From: Oculatella sp. LEGE 06141 | Lineage (GTDB): Bacteria > Cyanobacteriota > Cyanobacteriia > Elainellales > Elainellaceae | NCBI RefSeq assembly: GCF_015207605.1 | Contig: NZ_JADEWO010000051.1 | Span: 1-45,397, forward strand | Length of the DNA: 45,397 nt | Direction: 5' to 3' | Shown here: positions 1 to 8,773 of the stretch, one piece after another | How positions within the stretch are numbered: position 1 is the first letter of the stretch | How the letters are laid out: each line of letters begins with the position of its first letter | The notes under the pieces: generated by a model | The model's input: the letters and a program-made list of their open reading frames with translations, nothing else | Databases searched by the model: none | What the model was told of the DNA's origin: nothing | Translations under genes and position numbers: made by a program

Positions 1-1162
1 GAGTGATGGTGATGGTGGGGGTGGGAGTAGGGGGCGCGGCTTGTCGTGAGGTGTTGAGTACAGCACTCACTACTGCCCACGCTGCAATCCCAGTGACGAT
101 CGCTAATCCGGCGGCGATCGCCACCACAGCCCAGGGGTTATCCCAAACGGACTCTTCTCGTGGTTCTGGAATGACCGGATCGGCACGACGAGGATAATTA
201 GCGCTTTGAGACACCGGATCGGGACGGCGACCCACGGCCAGGGTTTGCATCCTCGATACTTCGGTGTTGCTGGGCAGATCGGGGCTGGCGGGTTGGGCTG
301 GCAGCGTTGCCGCTGGATTGGCCGACAAGTGTAGCGCCTGAGCCACCTCGCTAACCGACTGGTAGCGATCGCCCGGACGATGGCTCAGCATTTTGTTTAA
401 GACTTGAGCAAAATTAGGACTGATGTTGCTGCTGGCATAGCGCTGCCAAGTCCAACTCAGGCTGTGATCGTCATAGAGATCTTGCGGCTCTTTCCCGGTC
501 ATGAGGACGATCGCCGTCACCGCCAGCCCGTACAGGTCGCTATTAGGATAGGCTCGTCCCGTTTGCATCTGCTCCGGTGGGGCATAGCCCAACTTGCCAA
601 CCGTGGTGGCCTGCTGCACCGTATCGGGCTGCTGAATTCGAGTGGCAATTTCTTTAACAACGCCAAAATCAATCAAGACGGGCAGATAGTCTTGCTGGCG
701 CAGCATAACATTGTCGGGGGCAATATCGCGGTGAATGATGCCTTTAGCATGAATGTGAGCCAGCACTGGCAGGAGTTGTCGCAGCAGTTGCTGCACTTCC
801 GCTTCCGAGAAGGTAGTATGCTGAGCCTTGCGCTCATTCAACAATTCGCGGTAAGTTTTGCCTTCAACGTAGTCCTGCACCAAAAACAGGCGTTCGTTTT
901 CTTCAAACGTGGCTCGAAATTGCGGAATTTGTGGGTGTTGAATCTGGTACAAAATGGCGGCTTCTCGTTGGAATAGCTCTTTCGACTTTTCCAGCGCATA
1001 AACGCCGCTCTGCGTTGGAATAAATTCCTTTAAAGCACATCGCTCGTTGAAGCGTCCCTGGTCTTCTGCCAGATAAGTGCGACCAAATCCGCCCTGCCCC
1101 AGGATGCTGAGGACACGGTAACGATTTTGCAGAACAGTCCCGACAACAATGGGTGATTGCAT
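1..1162 (-). CDS. Serine/threonine protein kinase, membrane-anchored (partial, C-terminus beyond window)
   Basis: A Hanks-type kinase reads in from the minus strand with ATG at 1162-1160; its 3' end lies outside the window, so 387 residues are visible. The glycine loop GQGGFG is at residues 22-27, the ATP-anchoring Lys in ALKEF at 45, the catalytic loop HRDIAPDN at 144-151 and the metal-binding DFG at 165-167. The usual Lys of HRDLKPEN is replaced by Ala, a variation I would expect among cyanobacterial kinases. After the kinase domain come a Pro-rich linker, one transmembrane helix (about 344-370) and the start of a Pro/Thr-rich extracytoplasmic part (PTPTPTIT), so a sensor domain may follow. 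It should phosphorylate Ser/Thr of cytosolic targets; the substrate is unknown. The 278 bases upstream hold only short inverted repeats. Very sure of the family. Confidence 0.95.
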   Translation of the reverse strand, partial: MQSPIVVGTVLQNRYRVLSILGQGGFGRTYLAEDQGRFNERCALKEFIPTQSGVYALEKSKELFQREAAILYQIQHPQIPQFRATFEENERLFLVQDYVEGKTYRELLNERKAQHTTFSEAEVQQLLRQLLPVLAHIHAKGIIHRDIAPDNVMLRQQDYLPVLIDFGVVKEIATRIQQPDTVQQATTVGKLGYAPPEQMQTGRAYPNSDLYGLAVTAIVLMTGKEPQDLYDDHSLSWTWQRYASSNISPNFAQVLNKMLSHRPGDRYQSVSEVAQALHLSANPAATLPAQPASPDLPSNTEVSRMQTLAVGRRPDPVSQSANYPRRADPVIPEPREESVWDNPWAVVAIAAGLAIVTGIAAWAVVSAVLNTSRQAAPPTPTPTITIT

Positions 1163-1440
1163 GACAGAGTGATCAGCCTTGACGTTCAATGCGAGACACC
1201 AGCATAGCCAACTGGGGTAGCCACCTGACCGTGAGCCAGGCTCAGAATCAGCTGAATCTTGAGCCTATCGCAGACTCAAGCAGTTCGCCAATAGCCATCC
1301 TGCTAAAAACGGATCTACTTATAAATTGAATGGATTCAGACAACGGCTAGTGAAGTAAGGAATGCATCATAGCAGTAAATTGAATCACCGCCTGATGGGG
1401 TTCATATTGCTATACGCCGACGCGCATGGGATAACCCTGG

Positions 1441-2652
1441 CTATCCGGGCAACCCACGCAACCGGAACAGCAGAAGCTGCGTAAATTGAGCATCGTTAAA
1501 GTTATCGTCGCTGACCAGGATCAGGCTATAGGAACCATCGGGTAGTTGAGGTCCCAGGGTCATGCCTTCAAGGTTATCCAGTGGCAGGTCGAGATCGGCT
1601 AAATCGAGCAACAGCCGTTTGCGAATCGGCGTAATGCCGCTGATGTCTCCACCCAGGCTGGGAATGCTTGACGTGTCTGTTGCGCCTCCTGTGGCAATTT
1701 GGTAGATTCGCGCTCGAATGCCTGTCCAGCCAAAGGCACGCTCCAGGCTGAGGAAATGCCCACCTTGATCTAAAACGACGAGTTCTGTCAGGCCGTTGGC
1801 GATCGCCCCATCCGGGTCTGGGTCGAGCAGATAAGCATGTTCCGAAATCAGCGTGGGGACATCTTCCCCCACCAGATAGTGCAACAGCCTGATGCGAGCC
1901 GATGCCGATTCATCATCAGGAGGGGCGATCGTCCGATCTTGGTGTAGCGATGATTCGGTTGCCGTAAACAGACGAAATGGCTCCAGCCAGTTGGGGCTAA
2001 AGCCACCCGGATTAAGGGTCAGCGCTTCAAACCCCAGGTTCTCTTGCACGCCAACGGGCTGCTCGTCCACCTCATTTGGTAGATAGCGAGTGGGAATCGG
2101 CAGGCTGTTCTGCAAGCGTCCGGTTTCCAAGTCATATTCATTCACAAACGGCGGCCAGTTCTGGGATGGAATGCCCTCGCTCGAGATGAAGACCGACTGG
2201 CGAGGCGAGAGCGCAATGCCTTCGGGATCAATCGTGCCTGCGGTGTAGGGTTCGCCGTTGGCTTGGCTCAGAACCGTAACATTCTCAAATACTGCATCAG
2301 CAATGCCAACTTGCTCAGGATTGCTGGAGTCTAACACCAGCTTCATGGTGTAAAATCGGGCGGGCGATCGCTCACTTCGATCGTCGGACAGCACATAGAA
2401 GCGATCGTTCTGGCGATCATACGTCAGGGCAGATAACCCCCGCACGGGCGTATCGGCAACGGTTGCGGTTGGGGCTACCTGATACTCATCTAAAAACTCT
2501 AGCGAGAGGTTGAGAAAAATTCGTTCTTCGGCGCTAACCTGCGGCAGGGAGCAGCCGTTCAACACCAACATTAACCCCATCAAAATGGCGATCGCTAACC
2601 CTGTTCCCCCCTTCTGCCACAGGGGTTTAGTTCCAGTTCTGTTCAGAAGCAT
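1441..2652 (-). CDS. Esterase-like activity of phytase family lipoprotein
   Basis: A 403-residue exported protein. The N-terminus has basic residues, a hydrophobic stretch (about 18-33) and the lipobox LVLNGC with Cys at 34, so it is probably a lipoprotein. The rest matches the phytase-esterase-like beta-propeller family: RGLSALTYD, RFYVLSDDRS, DPEGIALS and FISSEG follow in the expected order, and GMTLGPQL with LILVSDDNF come near the C-terminus. Family members are thought to hydrolyse phosphoesters or related esters in the periplasm, but few have been characterised, so the substrate is unknown. ATG start at 2652. It lies 119 bases downstream of the GAF gene on the same strand and could be read from its own promoter. 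No truncation seen. Confidence 0.88.
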   Translation of the reverse strand: MLLNRTGTKPLWQKGGTGLAIAILMGLMLVLNGCSLPQVSAEERIFLNLSLEFLDEYQVAPTATVADTPVRGLSALTYDRQNDRFYVLSDDRSERSPARFYTMKLVLDSSNPEQVGIADAVFENVTVLSQANGEPYTAGTIDPEGIALSPRQSVFISSEGIPSQNWPPFVNEYDLETGRLQNSLPIPTRYLPNEVDEQPVGVQENLGFEALTLNPGGFSPNWLEPFRLFTATESSLHQDRTIAPPDDESASARIRLLHYLVGEDVPTLISEHAYLLDPDPDGAIANGLTELVVLDQGGHFLSLERAFGWTGIRARIYQIATGGATDTSSIPSLGGDISGITPIRKRLLLDLADLDLPLDNLEGMTLGPQLPDGSYSLILVSDDNFNDAQFTQLLLFRLRGLPG

Positions 2653-2771
2653 CCTTAAATCAACTGCTAAGAGGGCATAGATCTCCAGCCTAGCAGCGTA
2701 ACTGCTTCTGTTGGTTTCTCCTGCTGTGGAGAGGCAAGCGAGTCACAGTAACGATTTGCAACTGTTCGTGG

Positions 2772-3317
2772 TTATAACTTGATCTGGTGGACGTACTTCT
2801 CTGCCAGTGATCCCATGCGCTCTTGCAGTGCCGCTATGATGCGTCGGTTCTCGTCTGTCCAGATTCTCGGCAGGTCAAATACGCACGGTTCAAGAATGCC
2901 AAACAGGTGTCCGTTGTTGTAAATCGGCGCGTGAATTAATGCTCTGTGTTTAAAGCTTTCCTGCTCATAGGCCAGGTTCACCAGCGCTGGCCCTCCTGTT
3001 TCAATGTCGTCAACAAATACCGCTTCTGCTGTGCGAAAGGCGATCGCCATTAATGGATCGGTGTCTGCAATGTCGTCTGCCTCGATCCAGCTCGCTCCGG
3101 CCAGGTTGTCCCACTGGGGATCAGCGCAGAAGCAGTGCGTCACCGAGCCATGTCCGGTTTCAGGGTTGCGGAGATACAAAAAGGTGCGATCGCACGCCAA
3201 CACGTCACAAATAGCTGGCATCAAGGCCGTCAGTAGCGCATCCAGGGATTGATCCGTAGCGAAAACCGATTCTAACCGGGGCGGTAGTTCATACTCAATC
3301 GAGGATCTGGGTGTCAT
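2772..3317 (-). CDS. GAF domain-containing protein
   Basis: A 181-residue soluble protein made almost entirely of one GAF domain. The signs are LDALLTALMPAICDVLACDR near the N-terminus, the strand motif TFLYLRNPETG, the central HAPIYNNGHLFGIL and the terminal helix TDENRRIIAALQERMGSLAE. The standard DXCF motif and its chromophore Cys of cyanobacteriochromes are not apparent, and no kinase, GGDEF or other output domain is attached, so it may be a small-ligand sensor acting in trans. ATG start at 3317. It begins 16 bases after the stop of the upstream MBL hydrolase, which suggests co-transcription. Ligand and partner are unknown. Confidence 0.85.
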   Translation of the reverse strand: MTPRSSIEYELPPRLESVFATDQSLDALLTALMPAICDVLACDRTFLYLRNPETGHGSVTHCFCADPQWDNLAGASWIEADDIADTDPLMAIAFRTAEAVFVDDIETGGPALVNLAYEQESFKHRALIHAPIYNNGHLFGILEPCVFDLPRIWTDENRRIIAALQERMGSLAEKYVHQIKL

Positions 3318-3333
3318 AGTGTTGTATCTTGTC

Positions 3334-4098
3334 TCACGCCTTGACTTGCTCCGATGGACAGCCAGGCTGTCGCTTTGCTTCTAAATAGTCAACAATGATG
3401 GTTTGAAACCGCTCCTGGCCAAATGCTGGATAGTGCCCGGGATACACAGTCTCTACTGGCAACTGTTGCAGCCGTTTATAGGTATTGATGTACGTGGGAA
3501 CATGGCTGCAATGCAGTTGATCGAGCAGTTCCCCGTCGTAAATGACATCCCCTGAGAACAGTGCTTGAGCCTGGGGATCATACAAGGCAATACATCCTGG
3601 AGAATGCCCCGGCAAGTGCATTACCTCAAAGGCGCGATCGCCCAAATCTAAAATATCTCCTTCTTGCAGGATTTGCGTTGGTTCTGCCGATCGCAGGGTG
3701 TATTCGGTCACGGTGAACCCTGCATGGGGTTGCTGCTCAAAATGTTCGTCTAATACCCAACCCTGTTCTGGAGAACAAAGCGCTTCGTAGTCATTACCCG
3801 TTCGCAGGGCTTCCGCCTCGGCCGCATGAATAGCCCGTTGCTCAAATTCGTACATGCCGCCTGCATGATCAAAGTGAACGTGGGAGGCGATCGCCAGCAG
3901 CGGCTTATCGATTAATGAGGCAATGTGTTGACGCAGGCTGGCTACGCCCAACCCGGTATCAATCAACAAATCTTGAGTTCGCCCTTTGATGAGCCACAAA
4001 TTAGCGCGGTTCCACCAGTAATAGTGCGGTTCACTAATTAAGTACAGGTCATCACTAATTTGTTGAGTGGTAAACCAGCGATCGCAAACAGGTTTCAT
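3334..4098 (-). CDS. MBL-fold metallo-hydrolase
   Basis: A 254-residue metallo-beta-lactamase-fold enzyme. The metal-binding motif SHVHFDHAGG gives His73, His75, Asp77 and His78; further ligands are expected in HLPGHSPGCIALY, in FSGDVIYDGELLDQ and in the C-terminal YPGHYPAF. No signal peptide is visible, so it is cytoplasmic. The fold covers glyoxalase-II-like thioesterases, lactonases and other hydrolases; overall length and the GHSPG motif fit the generic glyoxalase-II/lactonase branch, but the substrate cannot be read from sequence. ATG start at 4098. It is the first gene of a likely two-gene unit with the GAF protein 16 bases downstream. Confidence 0.88.
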   Translation of the reverse strand: MKPVCDRWFTTQQISDDLYLISEPHYYWWNRANLWLIKGRTQDLLIDTGLGVASLRQHIASLIDKPLLAIASHVHFDHAGGMYEFEQRAIHAAEAEALRTGNDYEALCSPEQGWVLDEHFEQQPHAGFTVTEYTLRSAEPTQILQEGDILDLGDRAFEVMHLPGHSPGCIALYDPQAQALFSGDVIYDGELLDQLHCSHVPTYINTYKRLQQLPVETVYPGHYPAFGQERFQTIIVDYLEAKRQPGCPSEQVKA

Positions 4099-4249
4099 AG
4101 CAAAAGGGATGAGGTAGACATTGACGCACTAAATTGAAGAACTGCAACGAAGCCAACCAGCTAGCTGGTGTCAGAAATGCTGCGCTCCAGGAGTCCCTAT
4201 CAGAAGTCCAGTTCGCCCATCGCCCCAGTCCTTAGCTTTATCCCCAACC

Positions 4250-5320
4250 TCAGGCTTTCTCCTGGGCTGCTTTCACAAAAGTTGGCTCCAATAATTGACT
4301 AATCGTTGCTTCAGACGGCGGCTGTGGAATCTGGTTTTGATCCTTGAGGAACTGACCAAGCGCATCCATGTGTCCCAGCAAATAGACCTCGCTTTCAGGA
4401 TTGCTGAGCATCTGGATGTTGTCTTCCAGAGTGGTGAGTTTAACGCCCTGAAGCTCGGTTGCCACATCTTCCGGCGACAGCTCTAGCCGTCTGCCTGCAA
4501 TTTCGTAGGCTTCGTCTGGATTGGTTTCAATAAACTCAATGCCCTTCAAAACACCATCCACAAACGCCTGCATCCCTGCCGGGTTAGCTTGCACAAACTC
4601 CGGGTTGAAGATGTACAAGTCTACGATCGCCGTTGGCATCTGGGTGGTGTCGTAAATAATTCGTCCATCCGGTTGGGCATCGTTGGCCTGTTTCAAAAAG
4701 GGCGAATAGGTGACGGCAATATCTGCCCGTCCCGCCTGGTAGGCCGCCGCCGCTGCATCCGGGGAGAGGTTGGTAATTTCAACATCATCGGCAGTCAGTC
4801 CCGCTTCTTCTAGCACTTGAAGCAGGAAGAAATGGCTAACGCCTCCCACTTCTACCGCAACACTTTTTCCTCTGAAGTCGGCAATGTCTGCAACACTGTT
4901 GCGCGCTAAAATGCCATCGCCACCGTTAGACGTATCAGCCACCATCACCACTCGAAAATCCTGCCCTTTTGCCGCCAGAGCAACCGCCTCAGAGGTCACG
5001 TTGTTCTGTCCATCCAGTCGGCCTGAGGCAAAGGCTGCGTCAATTTCTCCAGTGGTACTCATGACTTTGTAATCTAAATTGAGTCCACTTTCCTGAAAAA
5101 ATCCCTTTTCCAACGCAATATAAAACGGTGTATAACCAATCCAAAGCGTGCTGGCGGTGGTCGCTGCAATGGATTCTGCCGGAGCGTCTGCTGAGGCAGA
5201 CGTTGCATCTGAAGAGGTTTGGGGCTGCTGGGTACACGCGTGTAACGCCAAACCGCCTGCCAGTCCACCCATAATCCACAGGGTTCGACGACGAGTGATC
5301 ATCTGAGGCATTTGATTCAT
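4250..5320 (-). CDS. ABC transporter substrate-binding lipoprotein, NMT1/THI5-like (SsuA/TauA type)
   Basis: A 356-residue periplasmic binding protein. I start it at ATG 5320, because GAGGAG lies 9 bases upstream and the alternative TTG at 5338 overlaps that ribosome site. The signal region has TRRRTLW, a Tat-like twin arginine, then a hydrophobic stretch and the lipobox LALHAC with Cys at 29. The mature part has the NMT1-like pattern: WIGYTPFYIALEKGFF, GLNLDYKVMSTTGEIDAAFASG, VAVEVGGVSHFFLLQVLEEA, RADIAVTYSPF. Such proteins bind sulfonates, taurine, pyrimidine precursors or nitrate-like ligands. No permease or ATPase gene lies nearby, so it is an orphan component here. It is divergent from the Rieske oxygenase across a 224-base promoter region, which suggests a shared substrate. 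Confidence 0.88.
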   Translation of the reverse strand: MNQMPQMITRRRTLWIMGGLAGGLALHACTQQPQTSSDATSASADAPAESIAATTASTLWIGYTPFYIALEKGFFQESGLNLDYKVMSTTGEIDAAFASGRLDGQNNVTSEAVALAAKGQDFRVVMVADTSNGGDGILARNSVADIADFRGKSVAVEVGGVSHFFLLQVLEEAGLTADDVEITNLSPDAAAAAYQAGRADIAVTYSPFLKQANDAQPDGRIIYDTTQMPTAIVDLYIFNPEFVQANPAGMQAFVDGVLKGIEFIETNPDEAYEIAGRRLELSPEDVATELQGVKLTTLEDNIQMLSNPESEVYLLGHMDALGQFLKDQNQIPQPPSEATISQLLEPTFVKAAQEKA

Positions 5321-5467
5321 AAGGGTAGCGCTCCTCAATAGGTAAGACTTGAAGCAGTGTTAAGCACATTAAAGGGATTTCAACCCTGGGAAAATGTCAC
5401 ACAAATTACACTTTTGGGGCGATCGCGCATTAGTTGCCCGCTTCGGTATCCGTCAGCAATTCCAGGC

Positions 5468-5489
5468 TGGTAAACGGTAGTGTTTACCA
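5468..5489. promoter_or_regulatory. Perfect inverted repeat, candidate operator between divergent genes
   Basis: TGGTAAAC (5468-5475) and GTTTACCA (5482-5489) are perfect 8-bp arms around a 6-base spacer. The repeat lies midway between the divergent starts of the binding protein (5320) and the Rieske oxygenase (5545). Its centre-to-centre spacing of 14 bases fits a dimeric regulator. No regulator gene is adjacent, so the protein that would bind is unknown. Operator function is inference. Confidence 0.45.
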
Positions 5490-5544
5490 CGGAAATCCGC
5501 TGCAATAGTCAGTAAGCCCATAGGTAAAGAACGAGGGTTGAACC

Positions 5545-6672
5545 ATGACGTTGTCTTCACTGAATTGCTGGCAACCGCGATCGCTCTACCAAGAAGCTAC
5601 AACGCTTCCGGCAGAGATGTACACATCAGACGAGATCTATCAGCTCGAAAAAGAACTCATTTTTGGCAAAACCTGGTGCTATGTCGGTCATAAAAACCAA
5701 CTTCAAGGAAACGGTTCATACTTCACCGTAGAGCTAGCAGAACAGCCCCTGGTAATCGTGCAAACGCAGACAGGTGACCTGCGGGGATACTTCAACATTT
5801 GTCCTCATCGTGCTGGGCCTGTCGCCGTTGGCAGTGGCACCAGTCACCATTTAACGTGCCTGTATCACGCCTGGAGTTTTGATCTAAGTGGCAAACTGCG
5901 CGGCTTGCCAGATATGGAACTGGCCGAAAATTTCGATCGCGATCGGCATGGCCTACAGCCCATCCAGGTCGATACCTGGGGGCCGTTCATTTTCGTTAAT
6001 CTCGATCGGAACGCCGCGCCGCTGTCGGTGCAGTTGGGAGAGTTGCCAGCGCTATTTCAGCACTACCGCTTTAGCGAATGGGCACGGGTTCATAGCGTTG
6101 ACTACTCAACGGAGACAAACTGGAAGCTTTATGTTGAAAACAATGTGGAAAGCTATCACGAGTTTTCGGTTCATGCCAGCATTGCCAAATACTATAAAGC
6201 AACCCGGGCAGAAGCCAGACATTATTACTATCTGCAATATGCTCCGTTTCCTCCGGATGATGATGCCTACACCATGCCAGCCGATCGCTGCTTTGCCGGG
6301 TTAGGTGAGGTCGAACGGAACGGCAAATGGACGGTGAGCTTCTTTCCCAACTTTGCCTGGATTATTCGTCCCTGGATTGCCATCATCTATCTCATTGATC
6401 CTCAAGGGCGATCGCGCACTCGTATTCGCTGGGATTGGCTCGTTCCAGATACCGAAAGCGCCAAAGCGCCAGAGAACCTGGAGCCGCTGATTCAGTTTTT
6501 TGACACCATTCAACAAGAAGATTTGCGCTTGCTGCCAGAGATTCAAAAGCGAATTCACTCGCTGGGCTATCGCCCCGGTCGGCTTTCTCCAACGCGCGAA
6601 ATGGGTACGCATCTCTTTCAAGAGCTGACAATGCAGCATCTCGCGTCCGGCTTTCAACCCAAACTCGATTGA
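5545..6672 (+). CDS. Rieske [2Fe-2S] aromatic ring-hydroxylating-type oxygenase, alpha subunit
   Basis: A 375-residue oxygenase alpha subunit. The N-terminal Rieske domain has CPHRAG (Cys86, His88) and CLYHAW (Cys105, His108), the four cluster ligands. The catalytic domain has VENNVESYHEFSVH with His205 and His210 as mononuclear iron ligands, and an acidic third ligand is expected in IQQEDLRLL (about 325-326). The bridging residue is Glu (VESYH) rather than the common Asp, as in choline/carnitine monooxygenase-like members. It would use a separate reductase, not encoded here, to hydroxylate or demethylate a small organic substrate. ATG at 5545 is preceded by GAGGG. Its divergent partner is a substrate-binding lipoprotein, hinting that the imported ligand is the oxygenase substrate. 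Family certain, substrate unknown. Confidence 0.92.
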   Translation: MTLSSLNCWQPRSLYQEATTLPAEMYTSDEIYQLEKELIFGKTWCYVGHKNQLQGNGSYFTVELAEQPLVIVQTQTGDLRGYFNICPHRAGPVAVGSGTSHHLTCLYHAWSFDLSGKLRGLPDMELAENFDRDRHGLQPIQVDTWGPFIFVNLDRNAAPLSVQLGELPALFQHYRFSEWARVHSVDYSTETNWKLYVENNVESYHEFSVHASIAKYYKATRAEARHYYYLQYAPFPPDDDAYTMPADRCFAGLGEVERNGKWTVSFFPNFAWIIRPWIAIIYLIDPQGRSRTRIRWDWLVPDTESAKAPENLEPLIQFFDTIQQEDLRLLPEIQKRIHSLGYRPGRLSPTREMGTHLFQELTMQHLASGFQPKLD

Positions 6673-6703
6673 TGTGAGATACGGTGCTCGGTGATTGTCC
6701 AGG

Positions 6704-8422
6704 TTAGTCTAAACCTGTTGCAGGCGACTCGCCTGGTGATGCGCTCGCAGGGCTGGCCTGCGCTGGTGTGGCGCTGCCGGGAGACACCGGAACCGTATTA
6801 GCCGCAGGGGGCATACTAATTTGCTGGTATGTCATCCGCGCAATGTTTCGAATCAGGTCTTGGGCGCGATCGTCATTGTGAGGGCGTTTCATCATCACCG
6901 TGACCACATACCGCTTGCCGTTAGGCACATCAACAATGCCGGTATCGCCCACCATAGAGCCAATATCGCCCGTTTTATGGGCAATGACGGCACTTTCATC
7001 TAAACCAGCCGGTAGCAGTGTATCGGTCACGGTCTGCCGCATAATGTCGAGCAGGCGATCGCGCGATCGAATGGAGAGCAAATCTCCTTGCGTCACCATC
7101 AGCAGCAGGTCGGTTAGCTCCTTGGGTGTCGTAACGTTGGTTCCTTCCAGATCCGGCAAAATATTGTGCAAGGTTGTTTGAGTCAGCCCCCACTGCTGAA
7201 ATCGCTGATTCAATACTTCTATGCCGCCCAGTCGGCGAATCAACATGTTGGTGGCAGTGTTGTCGCTGATGGTGATCATCTTGGTCGCCGTTTCCAGGGC
7301 GGTGAACTCAGTGCCAACATCCTGGTACTGCATATCACCCGATCCGTCAGCCACATCAGCCGCTTGCATGGGCAATCGCTCGTCCAGGCGAACTTTACCG
7401 GCATCCACATCCTGAAGGAACGCCACCAGGACAGGCACTTTAATCATGCTGGCTGCTGCAAAAACAGTCGTGCCGTTGACATTGAGGTAGTTTCCGGTAT
7501 CCAAATCCATCAAAAACACCCCAGCCGTCAATTCGGGAAGGTCGCTGTTCAGGGCTTTAATTTGCGTCGCGAGTGCCGTCATTTCGCTACCCGGCTTCAA
7601 CATACTTAACGCTGAAGCGGCGTTACTGGGTGTTGCATCTCGGCTCAAGGCTGAATGGGGTTGCCCCGGCGGATTTGCAGACGCAGCATTGAGTCCCATC
7701 TCGGAGGCTCCTGCCGGATAACGTACCGCAGGATTCCATACGGACAAAAATGTGCCAGCGATCGCCCCAATACCTACCCCCAAAATCAACAGGCGAGTGG
7801 CATAAACCAGTACCGATGATGACCGTCGCGATCGCCGCTGGTTTGGTCTGGTGCGTCGAGATGATGCCACCGCAAGCTGAGGCTTGGCAGTCCTGGAACG
7901 TTCAACGGCCTTGGGCACCAGTTGAATCACGTCATCCGCCCGGCGTCTTCGCAGCAGCGATCGCGCCTCTGGCCGTTGCAAAGGCTGGCTCAGGGAGGTC
8001 GCCCTCTGTCGGGCAGATGGACGCGTCATTCCAGACGACTGGCGAGCCGCATTGCGAGATAGGGAATTTGACGCTTTAGCAGTCGTTGCCGTAGGCGTTC
8101 TAACCTCCGGTAGCCGAGGCGAGCCGTCCCGTTTCGTCGGCAGGGTGACAGCCGGACGAGGTGTTTCGCCAAACAATAAGTGACGCAGGTTAAAACGAAC
8201 ATTTGCCGCTGCCGCATCATTGGCTGTTCGCCGAATGCTGGGCTGAGCAATCAAGCTACTCTGTCGAATGGGCTGATTGCCATAGTCAGCCCCAGATGCA
8301 TCCGAGCGGTATCGCGCGGTTCGTTGCTGAAGCGGAACGGATGGCTGAGTTCGCGCATTCGCTTGTCGGCGAGTTAGGCGACGTCGTCGCGGTACCCCAG
8401 GTTGATTGCTCTGTTCCAGCAC
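6704..8422 (-). CDS. Serine hydrolase with class A beta-lactamase fold and long basic N-terminal region
   Basis: A 572-residue protein in three parts. Residues 1-200 are Arg/Ser/Pro-rich and probably disordered; a single membrane helix spans about 204-228; a periplasmic class A beta-lactamase-like domain follows (about 280-540), then a Pro/Ala/Ser-rich tail. Catalytic motifs are SMIK (Ser325, Lys328), SDN (386-388) and KTG (483-485). By hand alignment with TEM, the position of Glu166 in the omega loop falls on His419 and no ELN motif is seen, so true beta-lactamase activity is doubtful; a peptidoglycan-directed role is possible. The start is GTG at 8422 with GGAGG eight bases upstream. It is convergent with the Rieske gene, 31 bases away. 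Confidence 0.85.
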   Translation of the reverse strand: MLEQSNQPGVPRRRRLTRRQANARTQPSVPLQQRTARYRSDASGADYGNQPIRQSSLIAQPSIRRTANDAAAANVRFNLRHLLFGETPRPAVTLPTKRDGSPRLPEVRTPTATTAKASNSLSRNAARQSSGMTRPSARQRATSLSQPLQRPEARSLLRRRRADDVIQLVPKAVERSRTAKPQLAVASSRRTRPNQRRSRRSSSVLVYATRLLILGVGIGAIAGTFLSVWNPAVRYPAGASEMGLNAASANPPGQPHSALSRDATPSNAASALSMLKPGSEMTALATQIKALNSDLPELTAGVFLMDLDTGNYLNVNGTTVFAAASMIKVPVLVAFLQDVDAGKVRLDERLPMQAADVADGSGDMQYQDVGTEFTALETATKMITISDNTATNMLIRRLGGIEVLNQRFQQWGLTQTTLHNILPDLEGTNVTTPKELTDLLLMVTQGDLLSIRSRDRLLDIMRQTVTDTLLPAGLDESAVIAHKTGDIGSMVGDTGIVDVPNGKRYVVTVMMKRPHNDDRAQDLIRNIARMTYQQISMPPAANTVPVSPGSATPAQASPASASPGESPATGLD

Positions 8423-8773
8423 GAATCATTCCTCCGACACAGGTAGATTAATGAAGTCATTAGCATAGCCCTAGATGCGGTTGCTAATAACGTCTCTCAC
8501 AAAAATTACCCCGAAATTATCCTGAAGTTTCGATTCTGTCTAGCTTTCTTTTTTTTGGCGGTCGCTCTAGCAGAATTCTCAGTCCCACTGTTATTTCAAC
8601 CATAGACTGCCAGTCCACCATTTAACAGGCGTTTCAGGATTGCTGGAACCACTGTACTCAAATCTTTGACGGTTCACTATTCGAACCTTCCTACAGGTAC
8701 CATTCAGACAAATTCGAATCCTACATCTATAGGGCTACACTCAACTCACAACGGGCATTGAGTAGCATTTAGC
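8423..8773. other. Gene-free stretch upstream of the serine hydrolase
   Basis: No open frame of note. It holds a pyrimidine run with eight consecutive T near 8550 and two similar short blocks, ATTCGAACCTTCCTAC (8679-8694) and ATTCGAATCCTAC (8712-8724). Both resemble tRNA T-loops, but no acceptor or anticodon arm accompanies them. It probably carries the promoter of the serine hydrolase; I cannot assign one. Confidence 0.4.

Noticed and set aside
404-976. 190-codon plus-strand open frame
   Set aside because: It is antisense to the kinase domain, which has all its motifs on the minus strand.
8679-8724. Two TTCGAA blocks resembling tRNA T-loops
   Set aside because: No acceptor stem, D arm or anticodon arm can be built around either.
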